Below the pieces are notes generated by a model. The model made no database searches. It was not told where the DNA came from and saw nothing but the letters and a program-made list of their open reading frames with translations. 64,000 nucleotides of DNA from CBDAUN01 sp965200645. Its GTDB lineage: Bacteria; Pseudomonadota; Gammaproteobacteria; Arenicellales; JAJDZL01. Below are positions 26,051 through 34,779 of this stretch, one piece after another. Location: NCBI GenBank assembly GCA_965200645.1, contig CBDAUN010000003.1, positions 1,240,001 through 1,304,000 on the forward strand, given 5' to 3'. Position 1 is the first letter of the stretch; each line of letters begins with the position of its first letter. The position numbers and the translations under genes were made by a program.

Positions 26051-27025
26051 TTAACGACCAGTAGCAATTGCACCATCCAAACCCAATTTCTCATCAAACC
26101 CAAGCATCAAATTCATCGATTGAATAGCTGCTCCACTGGCACCTTTAGCAAGATTGTCCAAAATTCCAACTAGGAGTACATGCCCGCTAGGATGGGCATA
26201 AACAATCAATCTAATTTTGTTGGTAGCGTTACATGCACTTGGGTCCAATTCCTGTTCGTTGGCTGTACCGTTTTCCATTAAACGCACATCAACAAAATTC
26301 TCGAACAAATACCACTTCGTATAGAGTTCAGCGATCTGTGCCGCTGATACCTGCTTGATTCCAAGAGTATTTGCGTGGAGTGGAATTTCAACGCGCATTC
26401 CATTGTAGAACGGACCGACTCGAGGGAGAAACTGAGGCTCTACTTCCAACCCCGAATACTTCATCATTTCCGGCACATGCTTATGTATTCGCTCCAATGC
26501 ATACGGTGCCGAATACGGTAGAAGTGATAAATTAGAAGATGGGTCTTCCCAGCGTTCGATTAACTTCCGCCCTCCACCAGAATATCCAGACAGTGCATGA
26601 ATCATGATTGGTGTGTCTACAGGCAGAAGCATTTCAGCTATCAGTGGCCGCAATAGTAAAATTACCGCAGTGGGATAGCAGCCTGGGTTACTAACCCGAT
26701 CCGAATTTTTTATCGCTGTACGAGCATCGCTTCCTATTTCGGGCAAGCCATAAACCCAATCATTCGCTACCCGATGTGCAGTACTTGCATCAATCAACTT
26801 GGTTCCAGAGGCTGTTGCCCACTCGGCAGCTTGAATCGCCGCCTCATCTGGTAGACACAAAATGGCGAGATTACATTCTTCAATCGCCTGCCTCCGCGCT
26901 TGCTCATGCTTTCTTAATTCGTCGGAAATTGTAACGAGATCAATATCTTCTCGCTGTTGAAGTATGTCGTGAATAACTAAGCCTGTGGTTCCGACATGGC
27001 CGTCCACATAAACTTTGAAGGACAT
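26051..27025 (-). CDS. argC: N-acetyl-gamma-glutamyl-phosphate reductase, short type
   Basis: ArgC reduces N-acetylglutamyl phosphate to the semialdehyde in arginine synthesis. The 324-residue protein is the shorter type 2 form: NADP-binding DGHVGTTGLVIHD at the N-terminus, active-site Cys in SNPGCYPTA (about residue 112), and GYSGGGRKLIE. It is the last gene of the run that begins with the polyamine-type transporter, 8 bp after the ATPase stop, so it may be co-transcribed with it. That link between arginine/polyamine precursors and polyamine uptake is suggestive only. Confidence 0.94.
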   Translation of the reverse strand: MSFKVYVDGHVGTTGLVIHDILQQREDIDLVTISDELRKHEQARRQAIEECNLAILCLPDEAAIQAAEWATASGTKLIDASTAHRVANDWVYGLPEIGSDARTAIKNSDRVSNPGCYPTAVILLLRPLIAEMLLPVDTPIMIHALSGYSGGGRKLIERWEDPSSNLSLLPYSAPYALERIHKHVPEMMKYSGLEVEPQFLPRVGPFYNGMRVEIPLHANTLGIKQVSAAQIAELYTKWYLFENFVDVRLMENGTANEQELDPSACNATNKIRLIVYAHPSGHVLLVGILDNLAKGASGAAIQSMNLMLGFDEKLGLDGAIATGR

Positions 27026-27033
27026 TTTGCTGA

Positions 27034-28134
27034 CTAGTCTTCTGGCGGAAGAATTACCACAGCATCATCTGCCCAGGTTAACCAAACATCTCTATCAGTA
27101 CTGCGAACCATGTCCAATAATCCAGACAGATTTTGCAGTGCCACTGACACTGGTTCTTCGCGCTGGTCAACATATATGTAAAGATGACTGCGGTCTCCTA
27201 GATAAGCCGAGGGTCCCATTTTGCCATGAATCCGATTTTCAGTGACTGATGGGTCTTCAAATGATAAAGATAACTTTTCGGGTCGAATAGCCAATATAAA
27301 TTCCTCACCAACTGCGACCGGCGGTGCTTGGGATGCGATCCTGACTGAACCGATAGTAGACGATTCACCGATGCAAATGCCGTCAGAATGATCTTTCAGA
27401 ACGCAATTGAACAAATTTATCGTTCCAATGAAATCGGCAACAAATCTAGATTTTGGAGTTTCGTAAAGATCACCTGGAGTGGCGATTTCCACAATATCGC
27501 CATGATTCATTACTGCAATTCTGTCCGAGAGCGTCAATGCTTCTTCCTGATCATGGGTAACAAATACAAAAGTAATCCCAACGTGCTGCTGCAGCAGTCT
27601 TAGTTCAATTTGCATCTGCTCACGCAACTTTTTATCCAAGGCCCCTAGTGGTTCATCAAGCAGTAGCACCTTGGGTTGCTTGATCAAAGCACGAGCTAAT
27701 GCTACACGTTGTCTTTGACCTCCGGATAGTTCGTCTGCTGTTCGCTCACCGTAACCTGGTAGCTTAATCAGTTCAAGCATCTGCTCGATCCGTTGACTGA
27801 GTTCCTGCTTTGAAAGCCCCGACTTTCTCATACCAAAAGCAATGTTTGAAGCGACATTCAAATGCGGAAAAATTGCATAGTTTTGAAAAACCATATTGAC
27901 TGGCCGAAAGTTTGGCGGGACCAAAGTCACGTCCTGCCCGTCAATTTCTATTTTCCCTTCAGTTGGCAGTTCGAACCCAGCCAGCATCCTCAGCAGTGTA
28001 GTCTTGCCGCAACCAGACGGACCAAGAAGAGAAAAGAACTCACCTTTCATCACATTCAAGTTGGCCTGATTTACAGCCCGAACCGACCCAAATACCTTGC
28101 TGACATCCTGTAGTGAAATGATGACTTCAGACAC
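27034..28134 (-). CDS. potA: Spermidine/putrescine-type ABC transporter ATP-binding protein
   Basis: The 366-residue ATPase has Walker A GPSGCGKTT (about residues 38-46), Q-loop VFQNYAIFPHL, signature LSGGQRQRVALARA, Walker B VLLLDEPLGALD and H-loop FVTHDQEEAL, followed by a C-terminal TOBE domain as in PotA. It energises the two permeases encoded immediately upstream (4-bp spacing). The substrate is inferred from the PotABCD-like set of four genes; opines, other polyamines or related cations are possible. Its last gene neighbour is argC. Confidence 0.9.
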   Translation of the reverse strand: MSEVIISLQDVSKVFGSVRAVNQANLNVMKGEFFSLLGPSGCGKTTLLRMLAGFELPTEGKIEIDGQDVTLVPPNFRPVNMVFQNYAIFPHLNVASNIAFGMRKSGLSKQELSQRIEQMLELIKLPGYGERTADELSGGQRQRVALARALIKQPKVLLLDEPLGALDKKLREQMQIELRLLQQHVGITFVFVTHDQEEALTLSDRIAVMNHGDIVEIATPGDLYETPKSRFVADFIGTINLFNCVLKDHSDGICIGESSTIGSVRIASQAPPVAVGEEFILAIRPEKLSLSFEDPSVTENRIHGKMGPSAYLGDRSHLYIYVDQREEPVSVALQNLSGLLDMVRSTDRDVWLTWADDAVVILPPED

Positions 28135-28138
28135 GTGT

Positions 28139-28948
28139 TTAAACTCCGGATTGCTTATTCATCTGCACTCCGCCACGTCGAATAAACTCTGCGGCGAAAA
28201 TTACGAACGTAGAGGCGACTACGATTATCGCGCCAAGCGCTAAAACAGACGGTAACTTATCTGGAAACCGCAACTGACTCCATATATGAAGCGGTAAAGT
28301 TGAGTCAGTACCGGCCAGGAAAAATGCCAATACAAACTCATCAAACGATATTGTAAATGTCAGCAGTATACTTGCCACAACACCCGGGAAAATGATGGGA
28401 AAGGTCACTCGCCAAAAGGTATTCCACGCATTCTCGCCAAGGTCCTGCGATGCCTCTTCGTAACTCTTATCAAATCCTTCCATGCGGGAAATCAATACCA
28501 GCATGGAAAATGGTGTGCATAACATCAAATGTCCAATTCCAACGGTAACGAGCGAAAGTTTGACGCCACTCAAACTGAAAGTCATTAGCAATGAAATGCC
28601 TAAAATGATTTCCGGAATAACGAGCGGAACCATGATGCAGCCGATTAGAGCACCGCTACGTTTTATGCGGTAACGAGTGACGCCCTTTGCCGCAAAAATT
28701 CCAAGTATGGTACTGAGAATTGCAACACTGATGCCAACCTTTATGCTGTTCCAAAACGCGTACTGCAGTCCCTGACTGTCTGCAAGTTGAGCGTACCACT
28801 TGGTGGTAAATCCAACTAGCGGGAAGGTAACATAGGTAGAGTCATTGAACGAAAAAAGAGGTAATACGGCCACCGGCGCATACAAGAAAATGAGGTAGCC
28901 TATAGCGTAAACCGCTAATCCGCTGATTCGTTTTTGCCCAGCAACCAT
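28139..28948 (-). CDS. potC: Polyamine-type ABC transporter permease (PotC-like)
   Basis: A 269-residue inner-membrane permease with six predicted helices. The EAA loop (SYEEASQDLGENAWNTFWRV, about residues 160-179) contacts the ATPase, and the SFDEFVLAFFLAG segment is typical of PotC/YdcV. Starts four bases after the PotB-like stop, as expected for a coupled permease pair. Substrate unknown beyond family resemblance. Confidence 0.88.
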   Translation of the reverse strand: MVAGQKRISGLAVYAIGYLIFLYAPVAVLPLFSFNDSTYVTFPLVGFTTKWYAQLADSQGLQYAFWNSIKVGISVAILSTILGIFAAKGVTRYRIKRSGALIGCIMVPLVIPEIILGISLLMTFSLSGVKLSLVTVGIGHLMLCTPFSMLVLISRMEGFDKSYEEASQDLGENAWNTFWRVTFPIIFPGVVASILLTFTISFDEFVLAFFLAGTDSTLPLHIWSQLRFPDKLPSVLALGAIIVVASTFVIFAAEFIRRGGVQMNKQSGV

Positions 28949-28951
28949 TAA

Positions 28952-29866
28952 TTAACTCACTTTCTTGCGAAATATTTTTACTCCACCGAGCAGTACACAT
29001 ACGGCGGCAGTGACGGTAAGCATTGAGATAATTGAAAGTGCCGCACCTAGTGGCCAGTTCAATGCCTTACCGAACATCGACTGAATGATGTTGCCAATCA
29101 TTAGCCCCCGCGGCCCACCCACAAGTGCTGGCGTCACATAATCGCCAACGGTGGGAATGAACACCAACAGACAGGCGGCTACTACACCTGGCATCGATAG
29201 TGGCAAAGTTACCCGTAAAAATGTCATCACTGAATTTTCGCCAAGATCTCGAGACGCCTCAATTAAGGATCGATTGATCTTTTCCAGCGACACATAAATT
29301 GGCAGAATTGCTACAGCTGCCCAGGCATGTGCAAGTGTAATGATCACTGCTGTTGGGTTGTAGAGTAAGAACTGCAGAGGTTCAGCAATGAGTCCCAGTG
29401 AGGACAAGCTCGAGTTGATCACTCCGTTGTAACCTAAGATCACCTTCCAGGAAAACACTCTTAGCAAGTAACTCGTCCAGAAAGGAATGGTAACAAGGAT
29501 CAGCCACCTGATCTTGTTCTTCTGTACATGAAAGGCGATGTAGTAAGCCAGTGGATAAGCCAGTACTACGGTAACAAAGGTAACAAATGTAGAGATTCGA
29601 ATGGAGCGATAAAGAATTAAATAGTAGATTTTCTTTCTAAAAAAATCCGCGTAGTTGGTTAAGGTAAATGTTCGGATCACTTCTACATATTCTTGTTTCC
29701 AAAAACTGAGAGTAAATAGAATCAGTAGTGGAAAAAATAATCCAAGCAGAATGATCGTCAACGTTGGAAACAGCAGTGAGTAGCCTTTTGCTGTTTCGCT
29801 TTTGCGAAATCCTAAGCGAATTCTTTCAATAAACGTAAAGTTGGAGCTAGTAGTTGATATGCTCAC
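28952..29866 (-). CDS. potB: Polyamine-type ABC transporter permease (PotB-like)
   Basis: This 304-residue permease has an N-terminal cytoplasmic segment, six helices and the EAA loop SLIEASRDLGENSVMTFLRV, followed by PTVGDYVTPALVGGP, a PotB/YdcU hallmark. It forms a heterodimer with the PotC-like protein encoded next. A hairpin lies in the 162-bp gap between it and the binding-protein gene and may set relative expression of the two. Confidence 0.88.
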   Translation of the reverse strand: MSISTTSSNFTFIERIRLGFRKSETAKGYSLLFPTLTIILLGLFFPLLILFTLSFWKQEYVEVIRTFTLTNYADFFRKKIYYLILYRSIRISTFVTFVTVVLAYPLAYYIAFHVQKNKIRWLILVTIPFWTSYLLRVFSWKVILGYNGVINSSLSSLGLIAEPLQFLLYNPTAVIITLAHAWAAVAILPIYVSLEKINRSLIEASRDLGENSVMTFLRVTLPLSMPGVVAACLLVFIPTVGDYVTPALVGGPRGLMIGNIIQSMFGKALNWPLGAALSIISMLTVTAAVCVLLGGVKIFRKKVS

Positions 29867-29959
29867 GACTTAGGAGTTTGCCTGTTGAGGAGCAGTGTGG
29901 GTAGTATAGATACTTTTCACCACGATAAAGTTTGCAGCATCCCTATGGTTGCCAACAAT

Positions 29960-29994
29960 GCCGAAACTCCCGTGTATAGTACGAGAGTTCCGGC
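29960..29994 (-). promoter_or_regulatory. Intercistronic hairpin between potD and potB
   Basis: GCCGAAACTC (29960-29969) and GAGTTCCGGC (29985-29994) form a 10-bp stem with one G-T wobble around a 15-nt loop. On the coding (minus) strand no T-run follows, so it is more likely an mRNA-stabilising structure or partial attenuator than a full terminator. Such hairpins often follow binding-protein genes, which need more product than the permeases. On the plus strand it is followed by TTTTTC, but no gene there would need it. Confidence 0.5.
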
Positions 29995-30028
29995 TTTTTC
30001 TATTGAAATTTGAATTGATGAGGCCGAA

Positions 30029-31162
30029 CTACAGTCCCGCTTTCACTTCTTCAAACATTCCTTGCAGTACTGCTTCGTTTTTAATTGCGACTTGGTAGAT
30101 GCCGGCTCCAAGCAACTCATCCGGATTACGTGACAGTCCGCGCTCAGCCAAAGTTGCTTCATCAACAAGCTCATATGCCTTTTGATTAGCATGCCCATAG
30201 CCTTGATCAAGAATTTCAAACTGCCCGGATTCTGGACTCAAAAATGCATCGATTACGTCATGGGACTTCTCAATCTTTTCTGGGTCAGCATCTGCCATCA
30301 GACAAAATCCACATACCCAGGTCATGGCACCTTCCTTTGGATTCATATACTTGACGTTGTGCCCCGCATTCTTCAATGCGGTATAAGCGTCGTTCCAAGC
30401 ACTGGTGGCGACAAGTTCCCCAGCAGCCATTGCATTTTCGATGTCAGTTGGGCTGGTCCAGTAGTAACGCATTAAAGGAAGTTGCTTGCGTAGCAGTTCA
30501 CGCGTGACTTCGACTTCAGCTTCGGTCATGTCAAAAGGGTCTGCTGCGCCACCATAAATTGCAGCGACCATGACACCATCAATCAAACTATCAGCCATGG
30601 ACAATCGACCCGCATAGCGCTCATCCCAAAGAATTCCCCAAGTCTCCTCTTCCTGGTACTTTTCGTCAACCAGATCAGGTCGATAAAGTACGGAGGTATT
30701 TCCCCAGTCAGCGGCAACAAACCACACACCATCGTCATTCGTCATCCCCGGAATGTTTTTTAGACTTGGAATAATATCTGGCCAATGACTCAAACGACTA
30801 GTATCGATGGGCTGAAGAATTCCGGCATCGCGCCACAACTCGACCTTATAGGTACACGGATGACTGACATCAAACTGTGCACCTGCCATAATTTTCGCGA
30901 AAGCTTCTTCTTCGTCACCAAAAATTGAAAAGTTTGGATATTCACCGTGCTTTTCAAAGTATTGTCCATGATGCTCGTTGGCATCCCAGCCTTCCCAAGT
31001 AAGCACATTAGGATGGTCTTCAGGAGCAGCCAGAGTTGTTCCGGACATCAGGGGAAAAGTTACTGTTGCCACACCGAGAGAAGCCAGCAAAGAATTAAAC
31101 TGACGTCGAGACATCTCCCCAGTGGCAAGTTGCTCAACAATGTCGTCTTTTTTAAAGTTCAT
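30029..31162 (-). CDS. potD: Polyamine-type ABC transporter substrate-binding protein
   Basis: The 377-residue protein is a PotD-like periplasmic binding protein. The N-terminus has a twin-arginine pattern (SRRQF at about residues 18-22) followed by a hydrophobic stretch ending in TTLAAPEDH, so Tat export is likely. The mature domain starts LTWEGWDANEHH and includes VWFVAADWGNTSVLYRPD and EIEN/DIENAMAAGE-like lobes typical of the family. GGGAG precedes the ATG. It is the promoter-proximal gene of the transport operon. The ligand cannot be fixed: the acidic residues that bind spermidine in E. coli PotD cannot be placed reliably by eye. Confidence 0.85.
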   Translation of the reverse strand: MNFKKDDIVEQLATGEMSRRQFNSLLASLGVATVTFPLMSGTTLAAPEDHPNVLTWEGWDANEHHGQYFEKHGEYPNFSIFGDEEEAFAKIMAGAQFDVSHPCTYKVELWRDAGILQPIDTSRLSHWPDIIPSLKNIPGMTNDDGVWFVAADWGNTSVLYRPDLVDEKYQEEETWGILWDERYAGRLSMADSLIDGVMVAAIYGGAADPFDMTEAEVEVTRELLRKQLPLMRYYWTSPTDIENAMAAGELVATSAWNDAYTALKNAGHNVKYMNPKEGAMTWVCGFCLMADADPEKIEKSHDVIDAFLSPESGQFEILDQGYGHANQKAYELVDEATLAERGLSRNPDELLGAGIYQVAIKNEAVLQGMFEEVKAGL

Positions 31163-31386
31163 CTACGTTTACTCCCTAATTATTAAAGTTAGTTTCATCG
31201 GCATTTTATCGGAAATCTGCTTACAATATACAATCCGTTTTTCCGCAGACTCAACGCCAGAACAGTCGCAAATTGCATTATGGCAAAATTAACTGCTTTG
31301 GATGATACCTGCTAACTATTAACCAACTAATCTGTGGCAACATTATGTTGCGAGAATCTATATCAACCGTGAAGCGCAGAACACCT

Positions 31387-31417
31387 TTGACAAGGCATTT
31401 TAAATTCTCCGTATAAT
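31387..31417 (+). promoter_or_regulatory. Promoter of frc
   Basis: A perfect TTGACA (31387-31392) and perfect TATAAT (31412-31417) lie 42 bp upstream of the frc start, but with a 19-bp spacer, longer than optimal. Such spacing often needs an activator or supercoiling change. AAGGA precedes the frc ATG. The upstream 220 bp to the divergent potD gene contains no other feature I can support. Confidence 0.6.
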
Positions 31418-31459
31418 TTCTTCTTTCTTTCAAACAATAATAAAACCAAGGATTTCATT

Positions 31460-32701
31460 ATGACTAGTGCACTGGAAGGCGTGCGAATACTTGATATGAC
31501 TCACGTGCAATCAGGACCGACCTGTACGCAACTACTCGCCTGGTTTGGTGCTGACGTAATCAAGGTAGAACGACCCGGCGTAGGTGATGCGACTCGAGGA
31601 CAACTACGTGATATTCCTGATGTCGACAGCCTGTACTTCACCATGCTGAATCACAATAAGCGATCAATCACCCTTGATACAAAAAGCAAAAAAGGCAAGG
31701 AGATTTTTACTCGATTATTGGAAGAATGCGATGTAATAGCGGAAAACTTCGCACCAGGGGCACTCGACCGAATGGGATTTTCCTGGGAGCGTATTCAGCA
31801 GATCAATCCTAGAATTATTTTTGCGTCTGTAAAGGGCTTTGGACCGGGACCATACCAGGACTGCAAGGTTTACGAAAACGTTGCTCAGTGTACTGGGGGC
31901 TCTGCCAGCACCACTGGATTTGATGATGGACCGCCTACGGTAACCGGAGCACAAATCGGAGATTCTGGTACGGGACTTCATCTTGCTCTAGGAATTGTAA
32001 CTGCACTGTATCAGCGTGAAACCACAGGTCGCGGTCAGCGAGTGGAGTGTGCAATGCAGGATGGAGTATTAAATTTATGTCGCGTAAAAATGCGAGATCA
32101 GCAACGTCTGCAACACGGACCACTCACCGAGTATCCGCAGCATCCAAATGGCGAGTTTGGCACGACGGTGCCGCGTTCGGGCAATTCCTCAGGTGGCGGT
32201 CAACCAGGTTGGGCCGTGCGCACTGCACCCGGCGGACCTAACGACTACATTTATGTCATCATTCAGCCTCCCGGATGGGCACACTTTATGCGTATTCTTG
32301 GACGTGAAGAACTTATTGACGACCCCGAATGGTCGACACCGCAAGCTCGGCTGCCAAAACTTGATCAATGCTTTGCCATGATTGAAGAATGGACAATGAC
32401 AAAGACCAAATTTGAGGTGATGGAGACTTTGAACAAACTTAACGTCCCATGCGGCCCTATATTGTCTATGGAGGAGTTGGCTAATGAAGAGTCTCTGATG
32501 GCAACTGGTACAGTAGTGGACGTAGACCATCCTGAACGCGGTACATACAAATCCATCGGCAACCCAATTAAGCTGTCTGACTCTCCATCGACGGTAACAA
32601 GATCTCCTCTACTCGGAGAACACACTGAGGAAATTCTCACGGATGTACTGGGATATGACTCGGAACAATTACAAGAAATTCAAAATAGTGGAGCCGTGTA
32701 G
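31460..32701 (+). CDS. frc: Formyl-CoA:oxalate CoA-transferase
   Basis: Frc, a class III (CaiB/BaiF) CoA-transferase, moves CoA from formyl-CoA to oxalate, giving oxalyl-CoA and formate. The 413-residue sequence follows the Oxalobacter enzyme closely as I know it: THVQSGPTCTQLL, YENVAQCTGGSASTTGF, the catalytic Asp168 in AQIGDSGTG (Asp169 in Oxalobacter) and the glycine loop SGGGQPGW. Downstream, after 370 bp, are genes for formate dehydrogenase, which would oxidise the formate. The usual partner oxalyl-CoA decarboxylase is not in the window, so a related acid as CoA acceptor cannot be excluded. Confidence 0.85.
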   Translation: MTSALEGVRILDMTHVQSGPTCTQLLAWFGADVIKVERPGVGDATRGQLRDIPDVDSLYFTMLNHNKRSITLDTKSKKGKEIFTRLLEECDVIAENFAPGALDRMGFSWERIQQINPRIIFASVKGFGPGPYQDCKVYENVAQCTGGSASTTGFDDGPPTVTGAQIGDSGTGLHLALGIVTALYQRETTGRGQRVECAMQDGVLNLCRVKMRDQQRLQHGPLTEYPQHPNGEFGTTVPRSGNSSGGGQPGWAVRTAPGGPNDYIYVIIQPPGWAHFMRILGREELIDDPEWSTPQARLPKLDQCFAMIEEWTMTKTKFEVMETLNKLNVPCGPILSMEELANEESLMATGTVVDVDHPERGTYKSIGNPIKLSDSPSTVTRSPLLGEHTEEILTDVLGYDSEQLQEIQNSGAV

Positions 32702-33072
32702 GATCAATAGAAAATCATCGATTTAGAGTGGATGTAGAAGGTAATTGTTAAGGGAAAGAACAAACCTCACTAGTTTAGTAATAGCACCATGGACGGCGAG
32801 TGGACGGCAATCGGAACTCACTAGTCTTAAGTTTTCTTAGAAATGGAAGTCGGGAAAGGACCAATGAGAGTGATGGCAATTTATTGCGAACTGTTCGAAT
32901 ATATTGGACAGTCAATAGAGTTACAACACCAGTTAACTCCTAAGTCCAATTTTCCTACATTCCTCATTATTCGCTTCTGACACAATAGTTGTGCAATTTA
33001 TAATTCACGAAAATTGATAACTTTAAGATTAATTTTGTTTACTCAACATTGTAATTTTTTGCGCTTAAACAC
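32702..33072 (+). other. Intergenic region upstream of formate dehydrogenase
   Basis: These 371 bp between frc and fdh have no open frame with a start and ribosome site, no convincing terminator for frc and no tRNA. The only feature I can support is the promoter near the 3' end. Two ACTAGT hexamers (near 32770 and 32820) occur but have no clear meaning. Confidence 0.6.
32977..33004 (+). promoter_or_regulatory. Promoter of formate dehydrogenase operon
   Basis: CTGACA (32977-32982), a 16-bp spacer and a perfect TATAAT (32999-33004) lie about 70 bp upstream of the first fdh gene, giving a short 5' leader of about 60 nt. This supports independent transcription of fdh from frc. Confidence 0.6.
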
Positions 33073-34779
33073 GTGAAATCAGAATCACCTGAAGTTGTAA
33101 AGTTGCGTCATCCGGGACGCGGGATACGGCGTGCTGCCGCCACTCCCAAGGGTAGACAACTCACTTCCAAAGCCCTGTCTGAAGTCGAGCAACTTCTAAC
33201 AGATGCACCCCTTCGACGAGATATGCTGATTGAGCATTTGCATTTGATCCAGGATGCATTCGGCTGTCTATCTTCAGACCACTTGGTTGCACTCGCACAT
33301 AAGATGCGTCTTTCGTTAACCGAAGTGTATGAAACAGCAACGTTTTATGCACACTTTGACATCGTTACTGAAGAAAACCATTCTCCGCCACCGATCACAA
33401 TTCGTGTCTGCGACAGCCTAACCTGTGAGTTGTTTGGTGGACAAACTTTGCTCAAAAACCTGCCTGCATCTTTGGGCAAAGATGTTCGGGTCGTTCGAGC
33501 TCCCTGTATGGGACGGTGTGATACCGCTCCTGTTGTCGAAATCGGACACCACCATATCGATCATGCAGATGTTGATTCAATTTTAGAATCTGTAAAGGAA
33601 AAGCGTATTGAACCAGAAGTACCTGCTTATCAAAATTTAACTGATTATCGACGCGATGGCGGCTATCAGCTACTGCAGGAGTGCTTAACCGAACAGCGCA
33701 CCCGTGACGAACTTGTTGATTTATTTAAGCAATCAGCACTAAGGGGTCTCGGTGGAGCCGGATTCCCAACTGGACTTAAATGGCAAATTGTTCGTGGCTA
33801 TCCGGGACCTCGATTGATGGCGATTAATGCAGACGAAGGCGAACCCGGTACGTTCAAAGACCGATACTACCTGGAAAGAGAACCTCACCGATTTTTGGAA
33901 GGGATGTTAATTGCTGCGTGGGTGGTTGAAGCGCAAACAGTTTACATTTATCTTCGAGATGAATATCCGGCGGTCCGGAAAATTCTGCTTGCAGAACTTG
34001 AAGCGCTTCGCTCAGAAAACATCTGTTCTCACACTGAAATCGTATTAAGACGGGGAGCTGGTGCGTATATTTGTGGAGAAGAATCTTCAATGATTGAATC
34101 CATTGAGGGGAAACGAGGCTTACCACGCCATCGCCCTCCCTATGTTGCGGAAAAAGGACTATTCGATCGTCCCACCCTTGTGCAAAATGTCGAAACAATG
34201 TATTGGGTGCGAGATATTGCTCAAAAGGGAGTGGACTGGTTTGCCAACTATGGGAAGAATGGAGGCAAGGGATTACGCAGTTATTCAGTGTCGGGTCGAG
34301 TTACACAACCTGGCGTTAAGTTGGCACCCGCTGGAATAACCGTACGCGAATTGATTGACGAGTATAGCGGTGGCATGATGCCGGGACATCTGTTCAAAGC
34401 TTACTTACCCGGTGGGGCATCCGGTGGAATTTTACCTGCCTCTCTCGACAACCTACCACTCGACTTTGGAACTTTAGACGATTACGGATGCTTTGTTGGG
34501 TCTCATGCAGTGGTGATTCTGAGTGATCAGGACAGCATGGCTGATGTCGCTTTAAATTTGATGAAATTCTTTGAAGATGAAAGCTGCGGTCAATGTACAC
34601 CATGCCGATTGGGGACTCAAAAATCAGTAAAATTGATGGAAGACAAAAACTGGGATGAACCAACACTAAGAGATCTAGGCCAAGTCATGACTGATGCATC
34701 GATTTGTGGATTGGGTCAAGCGGCAGCAAACCCACTACTGTCTGTAATTGAACATTTTTCTGATGAGCTAAAATGCTAA
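33073..34779 (+). CDS. NAD-dependent formate dehydrogenase beta subunit, NuoE-NuoF fusion
   Basis: This subunit transfers electrons from the alpha subunit to NAD+. The 568-residue protein fuses a NuoE-like [2Fe-2S] domain (Cys113, Cys118, Cys145, Cys149) to a NuoF-like domain with FMN loop GLGGAGFPTGLKW, NAD-binding GAGAYICGEESS and a C-terminal [4Fe-4S] motif SCGQCTPCR plus ICG. The fusion and a two-gene layout match the Fdh1-type formate dehydrogenase known from Methylobacterium, rather than the separate fdsG/fdsB genes of Cupriavidus. The stop overlaps the alpha-subunit start by 7 bp. No delta-type (FdsD) or FdhD gene is seen nearby. Confidence 0.9.
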   Translation: MKSESPEVVKLRHPGRGIRRAAATPKGRQLTSKALSEVEQLLTDAPLRRDMLIEHLHLIQDAFGCLSSDHLVALAHKMRLSLTEVYETATFYAHFDIVTEENHSPPPITIRVCDSLTCELFGGQTLLKNLPASLGKDVRVVRAPCMGRCDTAPVVEIGHHHIDHADVDSILESVKEKRIEPEVPAYQNLTDYRRDGGYQLLQECLTEQRTRDELVDLFKQSALRGLGGAGFPTGLKWQIVRGYPGPRLMAINADEGEPGTFKDRYYLEREPHRFLEGMLIAAWVVEAQTVYIYLRDEYPAVRKILLAELEALRSENICSHTEIVLRRGAGAYICGEESSMIESIEGKRGLPRHRPPYVAEKGLFDRPTLVQNVETMYWVRDIAQKGVDWFANYGKNGGKGLRSYSVSGRVTQPGVKLAPAGITVRELIDEYSGGMMPGHLFKAYLPGGASGGILPASLDNLPLDFGTLDDYGCFVGSHAVVILSDQDSMADVALNLMKFFEDESCGQCTPCRLGTQKSVKLMEDKNWDEPTLRDLGQVMTDASICGLGQAAANPLLSVIEHFSDELKC

